Positions 36,300 to 44,500 of a DNA stretch of 64,000 nucleotides are shown here, piece after piece. Source of the stretch: Planctomycetota bacterium. Lineage in GTDB: Bacteria > Planctomycetota > Phycisphaerae > Phycisphaerales > UBA1924. Within the stretch, counting starts at the first letter, position 1. The number at the start of each line of letters is the position of its first letter. The notes below the pieces were generated by a model, which saw nothing but the letters and a program-made list of their open reading frames with translations, was not told where the DNA came from and did no database searches. The stretch covers positions 41,549 through 105,548 of the forward strand of contig JAUZRR010000024.1 of NCBI GenBank assembly GCA_030950285.1, written 5' to 3'. Made by a program: the position numbers and the translations under genes.

Positions 36300-38015
36300 C
36301 TACTCGCCATGCTCGGTGTTGTACCAGTCGATGTAAGTTACAAAGTCGTTGACATCGACGACCCAGTCGAGGTCGAGATCGGCGGCCATTCCGCCGGAGC
36401 TGTACTCGGTGAGGTACGCCGCGAGGTCGGCCTCGGTCACTTCGCCGTCGCCGGTGAAGTCGCTCGCCGGGCCGGTGCAGTTGAGGTTGATGCGGTGGAG
36501 GTAACAGGTGCGGTTGCCGGTGGTGGGGTTGGCGTTGTTGCGGGAGATGTACGCGGCGTAGAGGGTCTGCCCGTCGGCCGAGACGGTCATGTTGTGGTAA
36601 TCGCCGAGGAACGCCGAGCCGAGATTATCCACGCGGACCGATTGGGGCGTGAGCCGCCACTGGCTGATACTCGGCGTGGTGTCGAAGTTGGTGATGCGTG
36701 CGTAGTAGACATCGACCCAATACTCGCAGTCGTTGGGGTTGGTGTCGTTGCGGTTGTCGTAGAACATGACGTTGACCCCGCCGCAGGAGTCGATCGAGAG
36801 GGCCGGCACCATCTGGTCGGGGTTGTAGTCGGTCGGCGTCAGGCCGAGCATCGAGTCGGTGATATGGAGTAAGTCATTGTTGTCAAAGGTGGCCCCGCCA
36901 TCGAAGCTCTTGGCGATGAACAGGTCCGTGTTCGAGCTGTTCTCCGACGCTTTGGCATAAAAGGCGACGTAGACATGATCCAGAAATGGATCCTCCGGCG
37001 TGCGGTCGACGGCGACCGATGGCGCGCCCTTGCGCCGATCGACCTGCATCGGCGTGTCGCCGCAGGTCGAGCAGGGGGCACCGGTCGGGTCCTGATCGTT
37101 GCAGCCGGTATTGGGACAGATGTTGAAGCAGTTCTCGTTGAGTGTCGTGGGAAAGACGTCATTGTCTGGATCAATCTGAATCGGACTGTCAGGATCGTCT
37201 GACTTCCAGTCCACGCCCCCGTCGTCGGAGAAGACGATGTAGGGCTTGCCGAAGTTGTATTTCCACGTCCCGCTCGATGAAACCCACTCGTCGGCGATCG
37301 CGGCGACAATGCGGCCGCTGTCGAGCACGACCGGCGCGGCCCCCCAGCCGAGATAGTGGCAGGGGTCGGGCCAGTTGGGGTCGGGCTCGACGGGCACCTC
37401 TGTCCACGACCACGCGCCGGGGCCGAGGTCGGCGTTGTCGGAATAACTGACCTTCTCGTGGTGCTTGTGGTTGCACCCGCCTCCGCCCACGTTCTTCTGC
37501 ATCCGCAGGATGTAATGCCGGTACCCGCTGGGTGAGCCCGGCCACGGCCCGATCGCCAGGCCCGGCTTGTCCTGCAGTTCGCTGCCGCTGAAGGTGCCAA
37601 TCTGCCCGCTCGGGATCGTTGTTGCACCGGCGCTCTTCCACCCTGTCACCGGGCCATTCGGGTCGAGCGAGGTGTACCAGATCGTCCCGTCGGTCGGGTG
37701 CGGCGTGACGAAGACATCAAGATTGCCTGTCGCGGTGCTCAGCACGGGTGCTGTCCCGGAGGCCCAGTCCACGACGGCGGTGCGCATCGGCCCGGGTGCC
37801 GCCATGATGAGCACTTCGTCCTTGTTGGTCTGGCTGACGCCGACCGAGCACTCGTACCACTCTTCGGTGCCCGGGGAAAGACGCACCTGCGGGCTGACCA
37901 CGATGGGCTGGGACAGCGCCTGCCCCGCCGGGATGGCAATCACCGCCAGGAGCAGGACGCGCATGGAAGAAAGAACTCGACGCGGGCGCGGGCGGGGTTG
38001 GGCGGCGGTCAGCAT
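36300..38015 (-). CDS. Secreted BNR/sialidase-like propeller protein with C-terminal dockerin-like module
   Basis: 571 residues from the ATG at 38015; Met18 (37964) is an alternative start that gives a shorter signal peptide. The signal peptide (VLLLAVIAIPAGQALSQ) is followed by a long beta-rich region with Asp-box-like turns (IVFSDDGGVDWKSDD, IAKSFDGGATFDNND) typical of sialidase-type propellers. A Cys-rich loop (NICPNTGCNDQ, GAPCSTCGD) interrupts it. The last ~60 residues read SDFTGDGEVTEADLAAYL and ADLDLDWVVDVNDFVTYI, two EF-hand-like Ca-binding repeats as in dockerin modules that end many secreted planctomycete proteins. No catalytic sialidase residues were identified, so the role may be binding only. 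It converges with the gene at 35238. Confidence 0.75.
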   Translation of the reverse strand: MLTAAQPRPRPRRVLSSMRVLLLAVIAIPAGQALSQPIVVSPQVRLSPGTEEWYECSVGVSQTNKDEVLIMAAPGPMRTAVVDWASGTAPVLSTATGNLDVFVTPHPTDGTIWYTSLDPNGPVTGWKSAGATTIPSGQIGTFSGSELQDKPGLAIGPWPGSPSGYRHYILRMQKNVGGGGCNHKHHEKVSYSDNADLGPGAWSWTEVPVEPDPNWPDPCHYLGWGAAPVVLDSGRIVAAIADEWVSSSGTWKYNFGKPYIVFSDDGGVDWKSDDPDSPIQIDPDNDVFPTTLNENCFNICPNTGCNDQDPTGAPCSTCGDTPMQVDRRKGAPSVAVDRTPEDPFLDHVYVAFYAKASENSSNTDLFIAKSFDGGATFDNNDLLHITDSMLGLTPTDYNPDQMVPALSIDSCGGVNVMFYDNRNDTNPNDCEYWVDVYYARITNFDTTPSISQWRLTPQSVRVDNLGSAFLGDYHNMTVSADGQTLYAAYISRNNANPTTGNRTCYLHRINLNCTGPASDFTGDGEVTEADLAAYLTEYSSGGMAADLDLDWVVDVNDFVTYIDWYNTEHGE

Positions 38016-38192
38016 GATGTGCGTCCTGTCGCTTGGCGGCGGGACCGGTCCCAACCTGTCCCGCTGACCCCGTAGAATACAACAGCCGCTGTCCTCACGC
38101 AAGCCCCGGCAGGCAAATACCGGGAATCTGCTTCGCGATGACACACCGATCGGATAGGCTCTCAGGGAAGCGAGTCTGCGCGGAGCCCAGCC

Positions 38193-39290
38193 ATGCGAAG
38201 GACTATCCCCAAGCTCGTGCCTGCCCTGTCTGTTCTCGCCTGTTGCGCCGTGGCAACCGCGCAGATCCATTACGTCTGGCGGGCGATTGACATTCACCCA
38301 CCGGAGGGGCAGAAGTCAGCAGCCTACGCGATAGGCGGGGGCACACCCTATGGGATGTACGAGACCGGGAACATCAACGACCACGTCGGCGTCAAATGGC
38401 CGAGGCTCGTCCCGGAGCTTATCGACCTGACGCCGGAGGGACACATCTGGTCGGAGATTCGCGGGGCAGACGGCAACAAACAGGCAGGCAAGGCACGCTC
38501 GAACCCGCCGGAGAGCTTCACCTCCGGTGCCGTGTGGTACGGCACATCGGAAAGCTTTCAGAGCCTCAACGAGGACGACATTGGTCCGACTGTCCACGCG
38601 ATTGATGGCAACCTGATTGTAGGGGAGGCAAGATTCCCAGACGGGCCATACGCCCACGCAGCACTTTGGCTGAACGAAGACCCGGACTCTCTGCTCAACC
38701 TTCACCCCACCGAGGCAGGGTCGCAGGGATGGTCTCGGGCCTACGCGACCGACGGCTTCTGGCAGGGCGGCACGGCGACGCTGCCCGGGCCAGGCTTTCA
38801 CAAAGCCACGCTCTGGAAAGGCAGCGCCACCAACTACATCAACATGCACCCGCCCGGGGCGAAGGATTCTGAGATCCGCGGCATGGCGATCGGTACGCAG
38901 GTGGGCAAGATGCTTGTCTGGGAGACCGGCGACGACCACGCCGTCGTCTGGCACGACACCGCCGAGAGCTGGATCGACATGCATCCTTCGTTTCATCCGG
39001 GGGCCAACTCGTATATGTTTGCGACGACCGGGGACATCCACGTCGGGCGTTCCAACGGCCGGGCCGGGATCTGGTTCGGGGACGACCCCGACAGCTTCCA
39101 CGACCTCCAGCAGTACGCCCCCTGGGCCGCCAGTTCCACGGCCTACGACGTCGAGGTCTACAACGGCAAGCTCTACGTCGTCGGCTCGGCCGGCAACGGG
39201 AAAGCCCACGCCACCGTCTGGATCGGCACCCCGGTTGTTGCCGACGATCCGGCCGTCCGCAAGACGCCGCGGGGGATCGACCGGAAGTAG
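38193..39290 (+). CDS. Secreted repeat protein of unknown function (HAF/propeller-like)
   Basis: 365 residues with a signal peptide ending near residue 23 (VATAQ). The body repeats a ~45-55-residue unit built around an Ala-x-x-W motif: GAVWYGTSESF, AALWLNEDPDS, ATLWKGSATNY, AVVWHDTAESW, AGIWFGDDPDS and ATVWIGTPVV. Each is preceded by a glycine-rich strand and followed by DLHP- or MHP-like residues. Six or seven such units suggest a beta-propeller, like HAF-repeat proteins. Divergent from the sialidase-like gene. No catalytic residues were recognised. Confidence 0.75.
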   Translation: MRRTIPKLVPALSVLACCAVATAQIHYVWRAIDIHPPEGQKSAAYAIGGGTPYGMYETGNINDHVGVKWPRLVPELIDLTPEGHIWSEIRGADGNKQAGKARSNPPESFTSGAVWYGTSESFQSLNEDDIGPTVHAIDGNLIVGEARFPDGPYAHAALWLNEDPDSLLNLHPTEAGSQGWSRAYATDGFWQGGTATLPGPGFHKATLWKGSATNYINMHPPGAKDSEIRGMAIGTQVGKMLVWETGDDHAVVWHDTAESWIDMHPSFHPGANSYMFATTGDIHVGRSNGRAGIWFGDDPDSFHDLQQYAPWAASSTAYDVEVYNGKLYVVGSAGNGKAHATVWIGTPVVADDPAVRKTPRGIDRK

Positions 39291-39348
39291 GAGACAGGAA
39301 GGCAGGCAGGAAGGCAGGAAGGCAGGCGGTTTGGGAATACACATAACA

Positions 39349-39376
39349 ACGGCCCGGGGCTTTCGACCCGGGCCGT
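39349..39376. terminator. Bidirectional intrinsic terminator hairpin
   Basis: ACGGCCCGGG and CCCGGGCCGT form a perfect 10-bp stem around an 8-nt loop. It lies 58 bp after the propeller gene and, on the other strand, just after the small frame at 39408-39617. T-rich sequence follows on both sides (TGGTTTGTGTT on plus, TTGTTATGTGTATT on minus). A GGAAGGCA microsatellite precedes it (about 39293-39330). Confidence 0.6.
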
Positions 39377-39407
39377 CTTATGGTTTGTGTTCTGGTTCCC
39401 GCGTTGT

Positions 39408-39617
39408 TTACGCGGCGATCCCCATCGGGCCGGAGTCTTCGCCCGTGTCGCCCAGCCCCCCACCCCCACCCCCCACGCTCCCGCTCATCCCGAGGTTGAC
39501 GGTGACATGCTCGGACTGCCCGCTGCTGAGGTTGTCCCGGTGGGTGATGAGGTAATAGGTCGCGTGCGGGGTGCCGGCGCGCTCGACCCGGCCACCACGG
39601 CCCCCGAGGCGCACCAA
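39408..39617 (-). CDS. Possible small protein of unknown function
   Basis: 69 codons from a TTG (or GTG one codon later), so the start is uncertain. The middle part (THRDNLSSGQSEHVTVNLG) looks protein-like rather than shadow-like, while the C-terminal part is Gly-rich. The stop is followed 31 bp later by a hairpin that could terminate it, which is why I list it. No other gene occupies this stretch. Upstream there is a short inverted repeat (TTCAGGAGCGTTCCTGA). Confidence 0.33.
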   Translation of the reverse strand: MVRLGGRGGRVERAGTPHATYYLITHRDNLSSGQSEHVTVNLGMSGSVGGGGGGLGDTGEDSGPMGIAA

Positions 39618-39737
39618 AGAACTGTTCAGGAGCGTTCCTGAGGCGTTCAGGAACGGCCCCGGAGGAAGGATGAAGGCGGAAGGATGAAAGGATGATCCCG
39701 GCTCATCCTTCAGCCTTCTTCCCTCATCCTCGTCTCC

Positions 39738-40139
39738 CTACCGCACCATCTTCCGCCCCCAGGCGACGGTAAAGAGCGCCAGCAGCGTCACGCCGAACAG
39801 GGCCTCGAACCCGGTCACCAGCTTGAACCACCCCGTCGGGGCGTAGTCGCCGTAGCCGAGGGTCACGAAGGTTGTCAGCGAGAAGTAGAGCCCGAAACGA
39901 GCCCGGCCGAGCAGCCCTGCGAACCCGTCGCCCTCCCACGGGGGCACCTCCGACGCCGTCCCGATGTGCCGACGCAGGATCGACGGGTCCTCCCACGGCG
40001 CGTCCTTGGTCGCGTCGTTTTCCCAGTCGCCGGGGTGGTATTCCCAGCCGCCCCGTGACCAGCGGCTCGAGTCGGACGTCCACGCCGGGGTGGTCTCCGG
40101 GTTGGGCGGTGTGTCTGTTTGCGGGGGAGTGTCCGCCAT
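39738..40139 (-). CDS. Pore-only potassium-channel-like protein (first membrane helix missing)
   Basis: 133 residues from ATG 40139; a longer frame to 40259 adds only repeat-derived sequence. The C-terminal half contains a pore helix and selectivity filter (FSLTTFVTLGYGDYAP, with the K-channel TLGYGD signature) followed by one membrane helix (LVTGFEALFGVTLLALFTVAW). The usual helix before the pore is absent: that position holds a polar, Trp-rich sequence (WSRGGWEYHPGDWEND). Two-helix channels need both helices to assemble, so this is either a 5'-degraded gene or an unusual membrane subunit. The upstream region carries a dispersed repeat, which fits loss of the true 5' end. Confidence 0.7.
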   Translation of the reverse strand: MADTPPQTDTPPNPETTPAWTSDSSRWSRGGWEYHPGDWENDATKDAPWEDPSILRRHIGTASEVPPWEGDGFAGLLGRARFGLYFSLTTFVTLGYGDYAPTGWFKLVTGFEALFGVTLLALFTVAWGRKMVR

Positions 40140-40203
40140 GCCGGGCAGTCTACACGCGGGGGTGGGGGAAGTGGGGGGAGTGGACGGGACGGATGGTGCG
40201 TGG

Positions 40204-40234
40204 GGCTCCTCGCTTGCGCTTCGGGCTTTGTGCA
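40204..40234 (-). repeat. Dispersed repeat related to the stop-codon repeat family
   Basis: On the minus strand it reads AAAGCCCGAAGCGCAAGCG, close to the GNAT- and lspA-end copies; the adjacent ~15 bp (GGGTGTT before GCAACGGG on the plus strand) also resemble the flank at 30880-30900. It lies upstream of the ion-channel gene. Confidence 0.4.
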
Positions 40235-40312
40235 TGGGTGTTCTCGCAACGGGTGCCACTGGGCACAGCCCAGTGCCGAACCCACCGCGGTCGTGTCAAC
40301 GCACGTCCCCCC

Positions 40313-41305
40313 TCACCCTTCCGCCAACTCCCGCCCCCGGTCGCGTGCGGCGACGATCGCGTCGCGGAGCGCCTCGGGGACGCCGCGCTCGAGGAGCACC
40401 GCCGTTGCCGCGGCCGTCGTCCCGCCCTTGCTCGTGACCAGGGCACGGAGGTGCGCCGGGTCGGCGTGCGCCGGATTGGTGTTCGCCGGGTCGGCGTTCG
40501 TGTCTGTTGCGGTTGCCGCCGCGTCGAGCAGCGCGGCCGCGCCGGCGATCGTCGCCCGCACCAACGCAAGCCCCTGCTCGCGGTCAAACCCCACCGCCTT
40601 GGCCCCGGCGAGCATCCCCTCGGCCAGCAGAAAGACGTACGCCGGCCCGCTGCCCGCCACGCCGGTAAAGGCGTCGAGTAACTCTTCGGGCAGATCAACC
40701 ACCCGGCCCACGCCCGCGAAGAGCCGGCGGGCGGTCGTGATATCCGCGGACGTTGCGCCAGGGCCGGGACAGAGTGCGGTGATCCCCATACCAATCTGCG
40801 CGGGCGTGTTGGGCATGAGGCGGATCGGCCTTCCGCCGAGCGCCCCGGCGAGTCGGGAGAGCGGCACCCCCGCGAGAATCGACAACACCGCACGGGGTGT
40901 GTCGCACAACGCATCGCCGAGCGCCGCCGCCACGTCGTCGAGCATCTGCGGCTTGACCGCGAGCAGGATCAGGCCGGTGCCTCTCCCACCACCCCCAGCA
41001 CCCCCAGCACCCGCACCACCCCCCCCCTCGGCGACGCGCCCGTGCCGGGATTCGAGCGCCGCGAGCCGGGCCATGCCGTCGGGGCTGGTCCCGACGCACG
41101 CGGCCTGGTCTACCCCCAGGGCGACAAACGCGGCGTGTTTCTCGGGGTTGGGATCAACCACGACCACCCGCGACACATCAATCACCCCGGCCCGCACCGC
41201 CCCCGCGACGATCGCCTCGCCCATGGTGCCGCCGCCGATGAGGAGGAGAGGGTGGGGGAGAGGATGGGGGAAAGGCGATGAGTTGCGTTGTCGAGGTCGT
41301 GCCAT
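40313..41305 (-). CDS. proC: Pyrroline-5-carboxylate reductase
   Basis: 330 residues, against about 270 usual. It catalyses NAD(P)H-dependent reduction of 1-pyrroline-5-carboxylate, the last step of proline synthesis. Seen: nucleotide-binding LLIGGGTMGEAIVAGA (~residue 21), ILLAVKPQ, RLMPNTPAQIG, and the dimer/substrate segment GVAGSGPAYVFLL. The C-terminal VTSKGGTTAAATAVLLERG ends the family core. The extra length comes from two low-complexity insertions: a Gly/Ala run before ILLAVKPQ (G-rich tract near 40985-41030) and an Asp/Asn/Thr/Pro/Ala/His repeat (DPANTNPAHADPAH, near 40445-40500) next to the catalytic C-terminal helix. Both lie in loops, so activity is likely kept. Confidence 0.93.
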   Translation of the reverse strand: MARPRQRNSSPFPHPLPHPLLLIGGGTMGEAIVAGAVRAGVIDVSRVVVVDPNPEKHAAFVALGVDQAACVGTSPDGMARLAALESRHGRVAEGGGGAGAGGAGGGGRGTGLILLAVKPQMLDDVAAALGDALCDTPRAVLSILAGVPLSRLAGALGGRPIRLMPNTPAQIGMGITALCPGPGATSADITTARRLFAGVGRVVDLPEELLDAFTGVAGSGPAYVFLLAEGMLAGAKAVGFDREQGLALVRATIAGAAALLDAAATATDTNADPANTNPAHADPAHLRALVTSKGGTTAAATAVLLERGVPEALRDAIVAARDRGRELAEG

Positions 41306-41500
41306 GCCGCATCGTATTCGCCCGGAGTCATGCGAAAGCTCGCAAGCGACCGATAGCGCAGCCGGAACCAGCGTCGGCCCGGACGTTTGAGGCCCGGTTG
41401 GTGTACCGAGGAATAGGGTGCCCGATCGTGGAGTTTGACAAGTACTGTGATCCCGATTTCGGGGGCACGTGTCAGATCAACCTCCTCCGGGGAGAGCGCC

Positions 41501-42379
41501 ATGTTCCGTATCAATGCACCGTTGCTCGTCGTCGTCGGGCTCAGCCTGTTTGCTCCTGTCGCGTTTGCTCAGGACGCGGACATCACTTCCCGCGTCGAGA
41601 CCGCTCCGATCAATGAGTTGTGCCCGGTGACCGGCGACGAACCGGCCGACCCGAGATTCACCGTTGAGTACAAGGGCATAGCCATCGGGCTCTGCTGCCG
41701 GAAGTGCCGGACGAAGTTCGAAGCCGATCCGGAGGCCTACGTCGCCAACATCCCGGGATTCGAGGCGGTCTCATTCAGCCTTGGTGTGCAGCCGGACGTG
41801 GGCCATGACGACGGCCAGACGCACGACCACGCCGAGGCCGACCCGCAGCACGAGGACGACGCCGACCACGCCGATGATGGGGCGATTGTGGACGATGGGA
41901 CAGACCACGAGAATGGGCACGATCATGATGTCGATCACGCCGACTCGGGGCTGAAGATCGTGTCATGGCTCGGCAAGTTCCACCCGCCCGCGACCCACCT
42001 GCCGATCGGGCTGTTGATCGGTGCGGCGCTCTCGGAACTCGGGCTGATGCTGACCAGGCGGGAGATGTTCCGCCACGCAACAGCGTTCTGTCTCGGCCTG
42101 GCGGCGCTCGGGGCGTTGGGTGCCGCGACGCTCGGGTGGTTCAACGGCGGGTTCGTGCTCTTCGACGAGGATTGGGTGCAAGGCGTGCACCGCTGGCTGG
42201 GCACCTCGGTTGCTGTTTTCTCGGTGGTTGCGTTCGCGGTGCTCATCCGCACGTCGAGAAAGACGCCCGAGCAGCGAACGCCGTTCCGGGTTGTCTTGTT
42301 TCTGACCGCGACCCTGGTCGGAGCGACCGGCTTCTTCGGCGGCGCGCTGGTCTATGGACTGAATCATTACGCGTGGTAA
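41501..42379 (+). CDS. Secreted/membrane protein with TRASH/YHS-like Cys domain, His-rich linker and DUF2231-like region
   Basis: 292 residues from ATG 41501 (GGGGAGAG upstream). Order: signal peptide (1-23); a small Cys domain with CPVTG (Cys41) and GLCCRKCRTKFE, the layout of TRASH/YHS metal-binding domains; a His/Asp/Glu-rich linker (GHDDGQTHDHAEADPQH, then GHDHDVDHADSG); and four membrane helices starting FHPPATHLPIGLLIGAALSEL, the DUF2231 pattern. The combination suggests periplasmic metal (possibly copper) sensing or delivery coupled to a membrane domain. No metal ATPase or regulator is adjacent, so this is inference from composition. Confidence 0.75.
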   Translation: MFRINAPLLVVVGLSLFAPVAFAQDADITSRVETAPINELCPVTGDEPADPRFTVEYKGIAIGLCCRKCRTKFEADPEAYVANIPGFEAVSFSLGVQPDVGHDDGQTHDHAEADPQHEDDADHADDGAIVDDGTDHENGHDHDVDHADSGLKIVSWLGKFHPPATHLPIGLLIGAALSELGLMLTRREMFRHATAFCLGLAALGALGAATLGWFNGGFVLFDEDWVQGVHRWLGTSVAVFSVVAFAVLIRTSRKTPEQRTPFRVVLFLTATLVGATGFFGGALVYGLNHYAW

Positions 42380-42432
42380 ACCGAGGAGTGTGGCCGTGGG
42401 CGGGTTCCCTGATAGACGGGGCAATCCTGCTG

Positions 42433-42450
42433 CCTCAGTATTCCCTGAGG
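42433..42450. terminator. Short hairpin after the DUF2231-like gene
   Basis: CCTCAG-TATTCC-CTGAGG, a 6-bp perfect stem 53 bp after the stop, without a T-run. A weak terminator or a repeat remnant. Confidence 0.25.
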
Positions 42451-42494
42451 CCGTGGGGCCGCCACTCCGTGGCACAGGATGACATTGCCACCTG

Positions 42495-42690
42495 CTGTTG
42501 TGGACGATCGACGCCGACGCCAAGGAGCAGTTCGTCTATCACAACGCAGGGTTTGCGGGCCGAAATGGAAGTTCGTATATGACCGCGTGATCCTGCGTGA
42601 CCGCGATGCGAACACCGCCTGGGAATCCCAGGCCGACGGCACGCTCGAAGAGCGGGTCTATTACTGCCACCCGCCTCATACGGGTACCCG
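42495..42690 (+). pseudogene. Frameshifted remnant of an RHS-repeat-type protein
   Basis: Two adjacent frames contain pieces that join into one typical RHS segment: ADAKEQFVYHNAGFAGRNG then SSY in one frame (ending in a stop at about 42582), and DRVILRDRDANTAWESQADG then TLEERVYYC continuing in the next frame from about 42577. A single-base change near 42577-42582 would fuse them. No start codon, no remaining repeats and no toxin tip are present, and the sequence after YYC is not recognisable. The fragment sits in a 928-bp gap otherwise filled with repeats. Confidence 0.6.
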
Positions 42691-42820
42691 CAGCAGTTTC
42701 AGGCACCACAGCGGGCTTGGGAAGGAATCACCCGGTTTGGGCTTGCGTTTCTCGGACGGCGTGGTATGGAACCTCTGATCTTTGACTTTTTCGTACTCGG
42801 CTCAACTGTGGGCCGGGTGC

Positions 42821-42873
42821 CGGGTGCCATGGCCACAGCCGGGTGCCATGGCCACAGCTTTGGGTGGCCATGA
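42821..42873 (+). repeat. GTGGCCATG hairpin repeat, copy B, with a 19-bp direct repeat
   Basis: The unit CGGGTGCCATGGCCACAGC is repeated exactly (42821-42839, 42840-42858). The second unit supplies the left arm of CATGGCCAC-AGCTTTGG-GTGGCCATG (42847-42872), a perfect 9-bp stem. It matches copies A1, A2 and C. Confidence 0.7.
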
Positions 42874-42928
42874 TGGAGGGGCAGTTCAGATCATGGCCAT
42901 GCCGAGCCATGGCCATGGCACCCGGCCG

Positions 42929-43080
42929 CGAATCGCCTCCATCGTCCAATGAATCGACGCCTTCGCGCGACGAAAAGGCTCCTTCGCGGCACAAATCGAC
43001 GCCTTCGTGGGACAAATCGACGACTCCACGCGATGAATCGACGCCTTCGCAGCACGAAACGCCGGCCTGGCGCGGGGGAC
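42929..43080. repeat. Array B: degenerate 21-bp tandem repeats
   Basis: About seven 21-bp units after the hairpin, e.g. TCGACGCCTTCGCGCGACGA, each with a small inverted TTCG(N5)CGAA core. A lead-in, GAATCGCCTCCATCGTCC, is identical to a stretch of array C on the opposite strand. All frames are open (heptads such as STPSRDE or NRRLRGT). No gene signals were found, so it is treated as non-coding. The rest of the gap to accA is C-rich with no gene seen. Confidence 0.7.
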
Positions 43081-43306
43081 TCTTGGACTGTCACGGCCCG
43101 ACGGGACCTGGGCTTTGCCGAGTGGCACCGCCAACCACCCCCACCCCATCCCCAACCCTCTCATCCCACGCCCCGCCCGCCCCCGCCCGCCCCGAGCTTC
43201 GCCCCCCACCCTCCCGGATCTCTGTCGTGCTTCGGCGGGAGGTCGTACACTTTCGGCCATTGCCCGGCTTGTTGAACCGGGGATATGCCCGGAGCCAGGA
43301 GTCGGC

Positions 43307-44374
43307 ATGAGCACGTTCTACCAGCTTGAGTTTGAGCGGCCGGTCGTCGAGATCGAGCGGCAGATCACCGAGGCCGAGCGCGGAGAGGCCGCCCCGAAAG
43401 CCGCGGCCGGGGTGCCGGCGTTGGGTGGGGTTGCCGATGGTGCCGGCGGGGAGGCCTCTGCCAACGGGAGTTCACCGCCGGCCGATCTTGTCGCGCTGCG
43501 TGCCCGCCGCGACGAGGTGTTGCGTGAGCTTTACCGGGACCTCAGCCCGTGGGACAGCGTGCGTGTTGCGAGGCACCCGAATCGGCCGCAGACCCGGGAC
43601 TACATCGACCGGCTCTGCCGCGACTTCTGCGAGCTGCACGGCGACCGTCGCTACGGCGACGACCCGGCGATGGTGACCGGGTTCGGGCGGATCGGCTCGA
43701 TCAAGTGCCTGATCGTCGGGCACCAGAAAGGCCGAGATACGCAGGAGAAACTGGCGTGCCACTTTGGGTGCGCGCACCCGGAGGGCTACCGCAAAGCGCT
43801 GGCGAAGATGAAGCTCGCCGAGAAGTACGGCCTGCCGATCGTGACGTTTGTTGACACGCCGGGCGCCTACCCCGGGCTCGGGGCCGAGCAGCGCGGGCAG
43901 GCCGAAGCGATCGCGGTCAACCTGCGCGAAATGTCAACGCTGCGGACGCCGATCGTGAGCGTGGTGATCGGCGAGGGGGGCTCGGGCGGGGCGCTGGGGA
44001 TCGCGGTCTCCAACCGTGTTGCGATGCTGCGGCACTCGTGGTACTCGGTCATCAGCCCGGAAGGATGTGCCGCGATTTTGTGGAAGCAGGCGAACGAACA
44101 GACCAACAACGCGGCGGCGAACGCGCTGAAGCTGACCTCGCGGGACAATCTGGAACTGGGCATCATCGACTCGATCATCGATGAGCCGCTGGGCGGGGCG
44201 CACCGCGACCCCGCAGCCGCCGCAACGCAGCTTGAACGGTGGGTGATTGATGAGTTGACCAGGCTCCGCGAGGTCAACCCGGATGTTCTGGTGGAGGAGC
44301 GGTACGCGAGGTTTCGGCGGATGGGTTCGTACGCCGAACAGATGGCAGATACCGAGCCAATCGGCTCAGATTGA
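43307..44374 (+). CDS. accA: Acetyl-CoA carboxylase carboxyltransferase subunit alpha
   Basis: 355 residues from ATG 43307, with CCAGGAG upstream; the frame is open further left only through repeat DNA. The family opening LEFERPVVEIERQITE is present. The catalytic region has RPQTRDYIDRLCRDFCELHG, VGHQKGRDTQEK, FVDTPGAYPGLGAEQRGQ (acyl-CoA site), GEGGSGGALGIAVSNRV and SVISPEGCAAILWK. It transfers CO2 from biotin to acetyl-CoA in the first step of fatty acid synthesis, with AccD, which is not in the window. An Ala/Gly insertion (residues ~28-60) separates the N-terminal helix from the core. The upstream region is array B. Confidence 0.95.
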   Translation: MSTFYQLEFERPVVEIERQITEAERGEAAPKAAAGVPALGGVADGAGGEASANGSSPPADLVALRARRDEVLRELYRDLSPWDSVRVARHPNRPQTRDYIDRLCRDFCELHGDRRYGDDPAMVTGFGRIGSIKCLIVGHQKGRDTQEKLACHFGCAHPEGYRKALAKMKLAEKYGLPIVTFVDTPGAYPGLGAEQRGQAEAIAVNLREMSTLRTPIVSVVIGEGGSGGALGIAVSNRVAMLRHSWYSVISPEGCAAILWKQANEQTNNAAANALKLTSRDNLELGIIDSIIDEPLGGAHRDPAAAATQLERWVIDELTRLREVNPDVLVEERYARFRRMGSYAEQMADTEPIGSD

Positions 44375-44425
44375 TGCCTGAGGGGTGTTGTTGGGGTCTG
44401 GGATAGTAAAAATAGCCAAGATGCT

Positions 44426-44454
44426 TTGACTTTCTTGCCTATGATCGCTATTTT
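44426..44454 (+). promoter_or_regulatory. Sigma-70-type promoter that fixes the start of the H1/DksA-like gene
   Basis: TTGACT (44426-44431) and TATTTT (44449-44454) are exactly 17 bp apart. Transcription would begin near 44461, after two apparent in-frame starts (44426, 44441), so translation must begin later, at TTG 44501. Confidence 0.55.
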
Positions 44455-44500
44455 GTGCGGCCCTCAAGCGTGGCTTGGACCCCTGCTGGAGCCCCCCGAA

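Noticed and set aside
42929..43080. CRISPR array at locus B
   Set aside because: Units are 21 bp without unique spacers and there are no cas genes.
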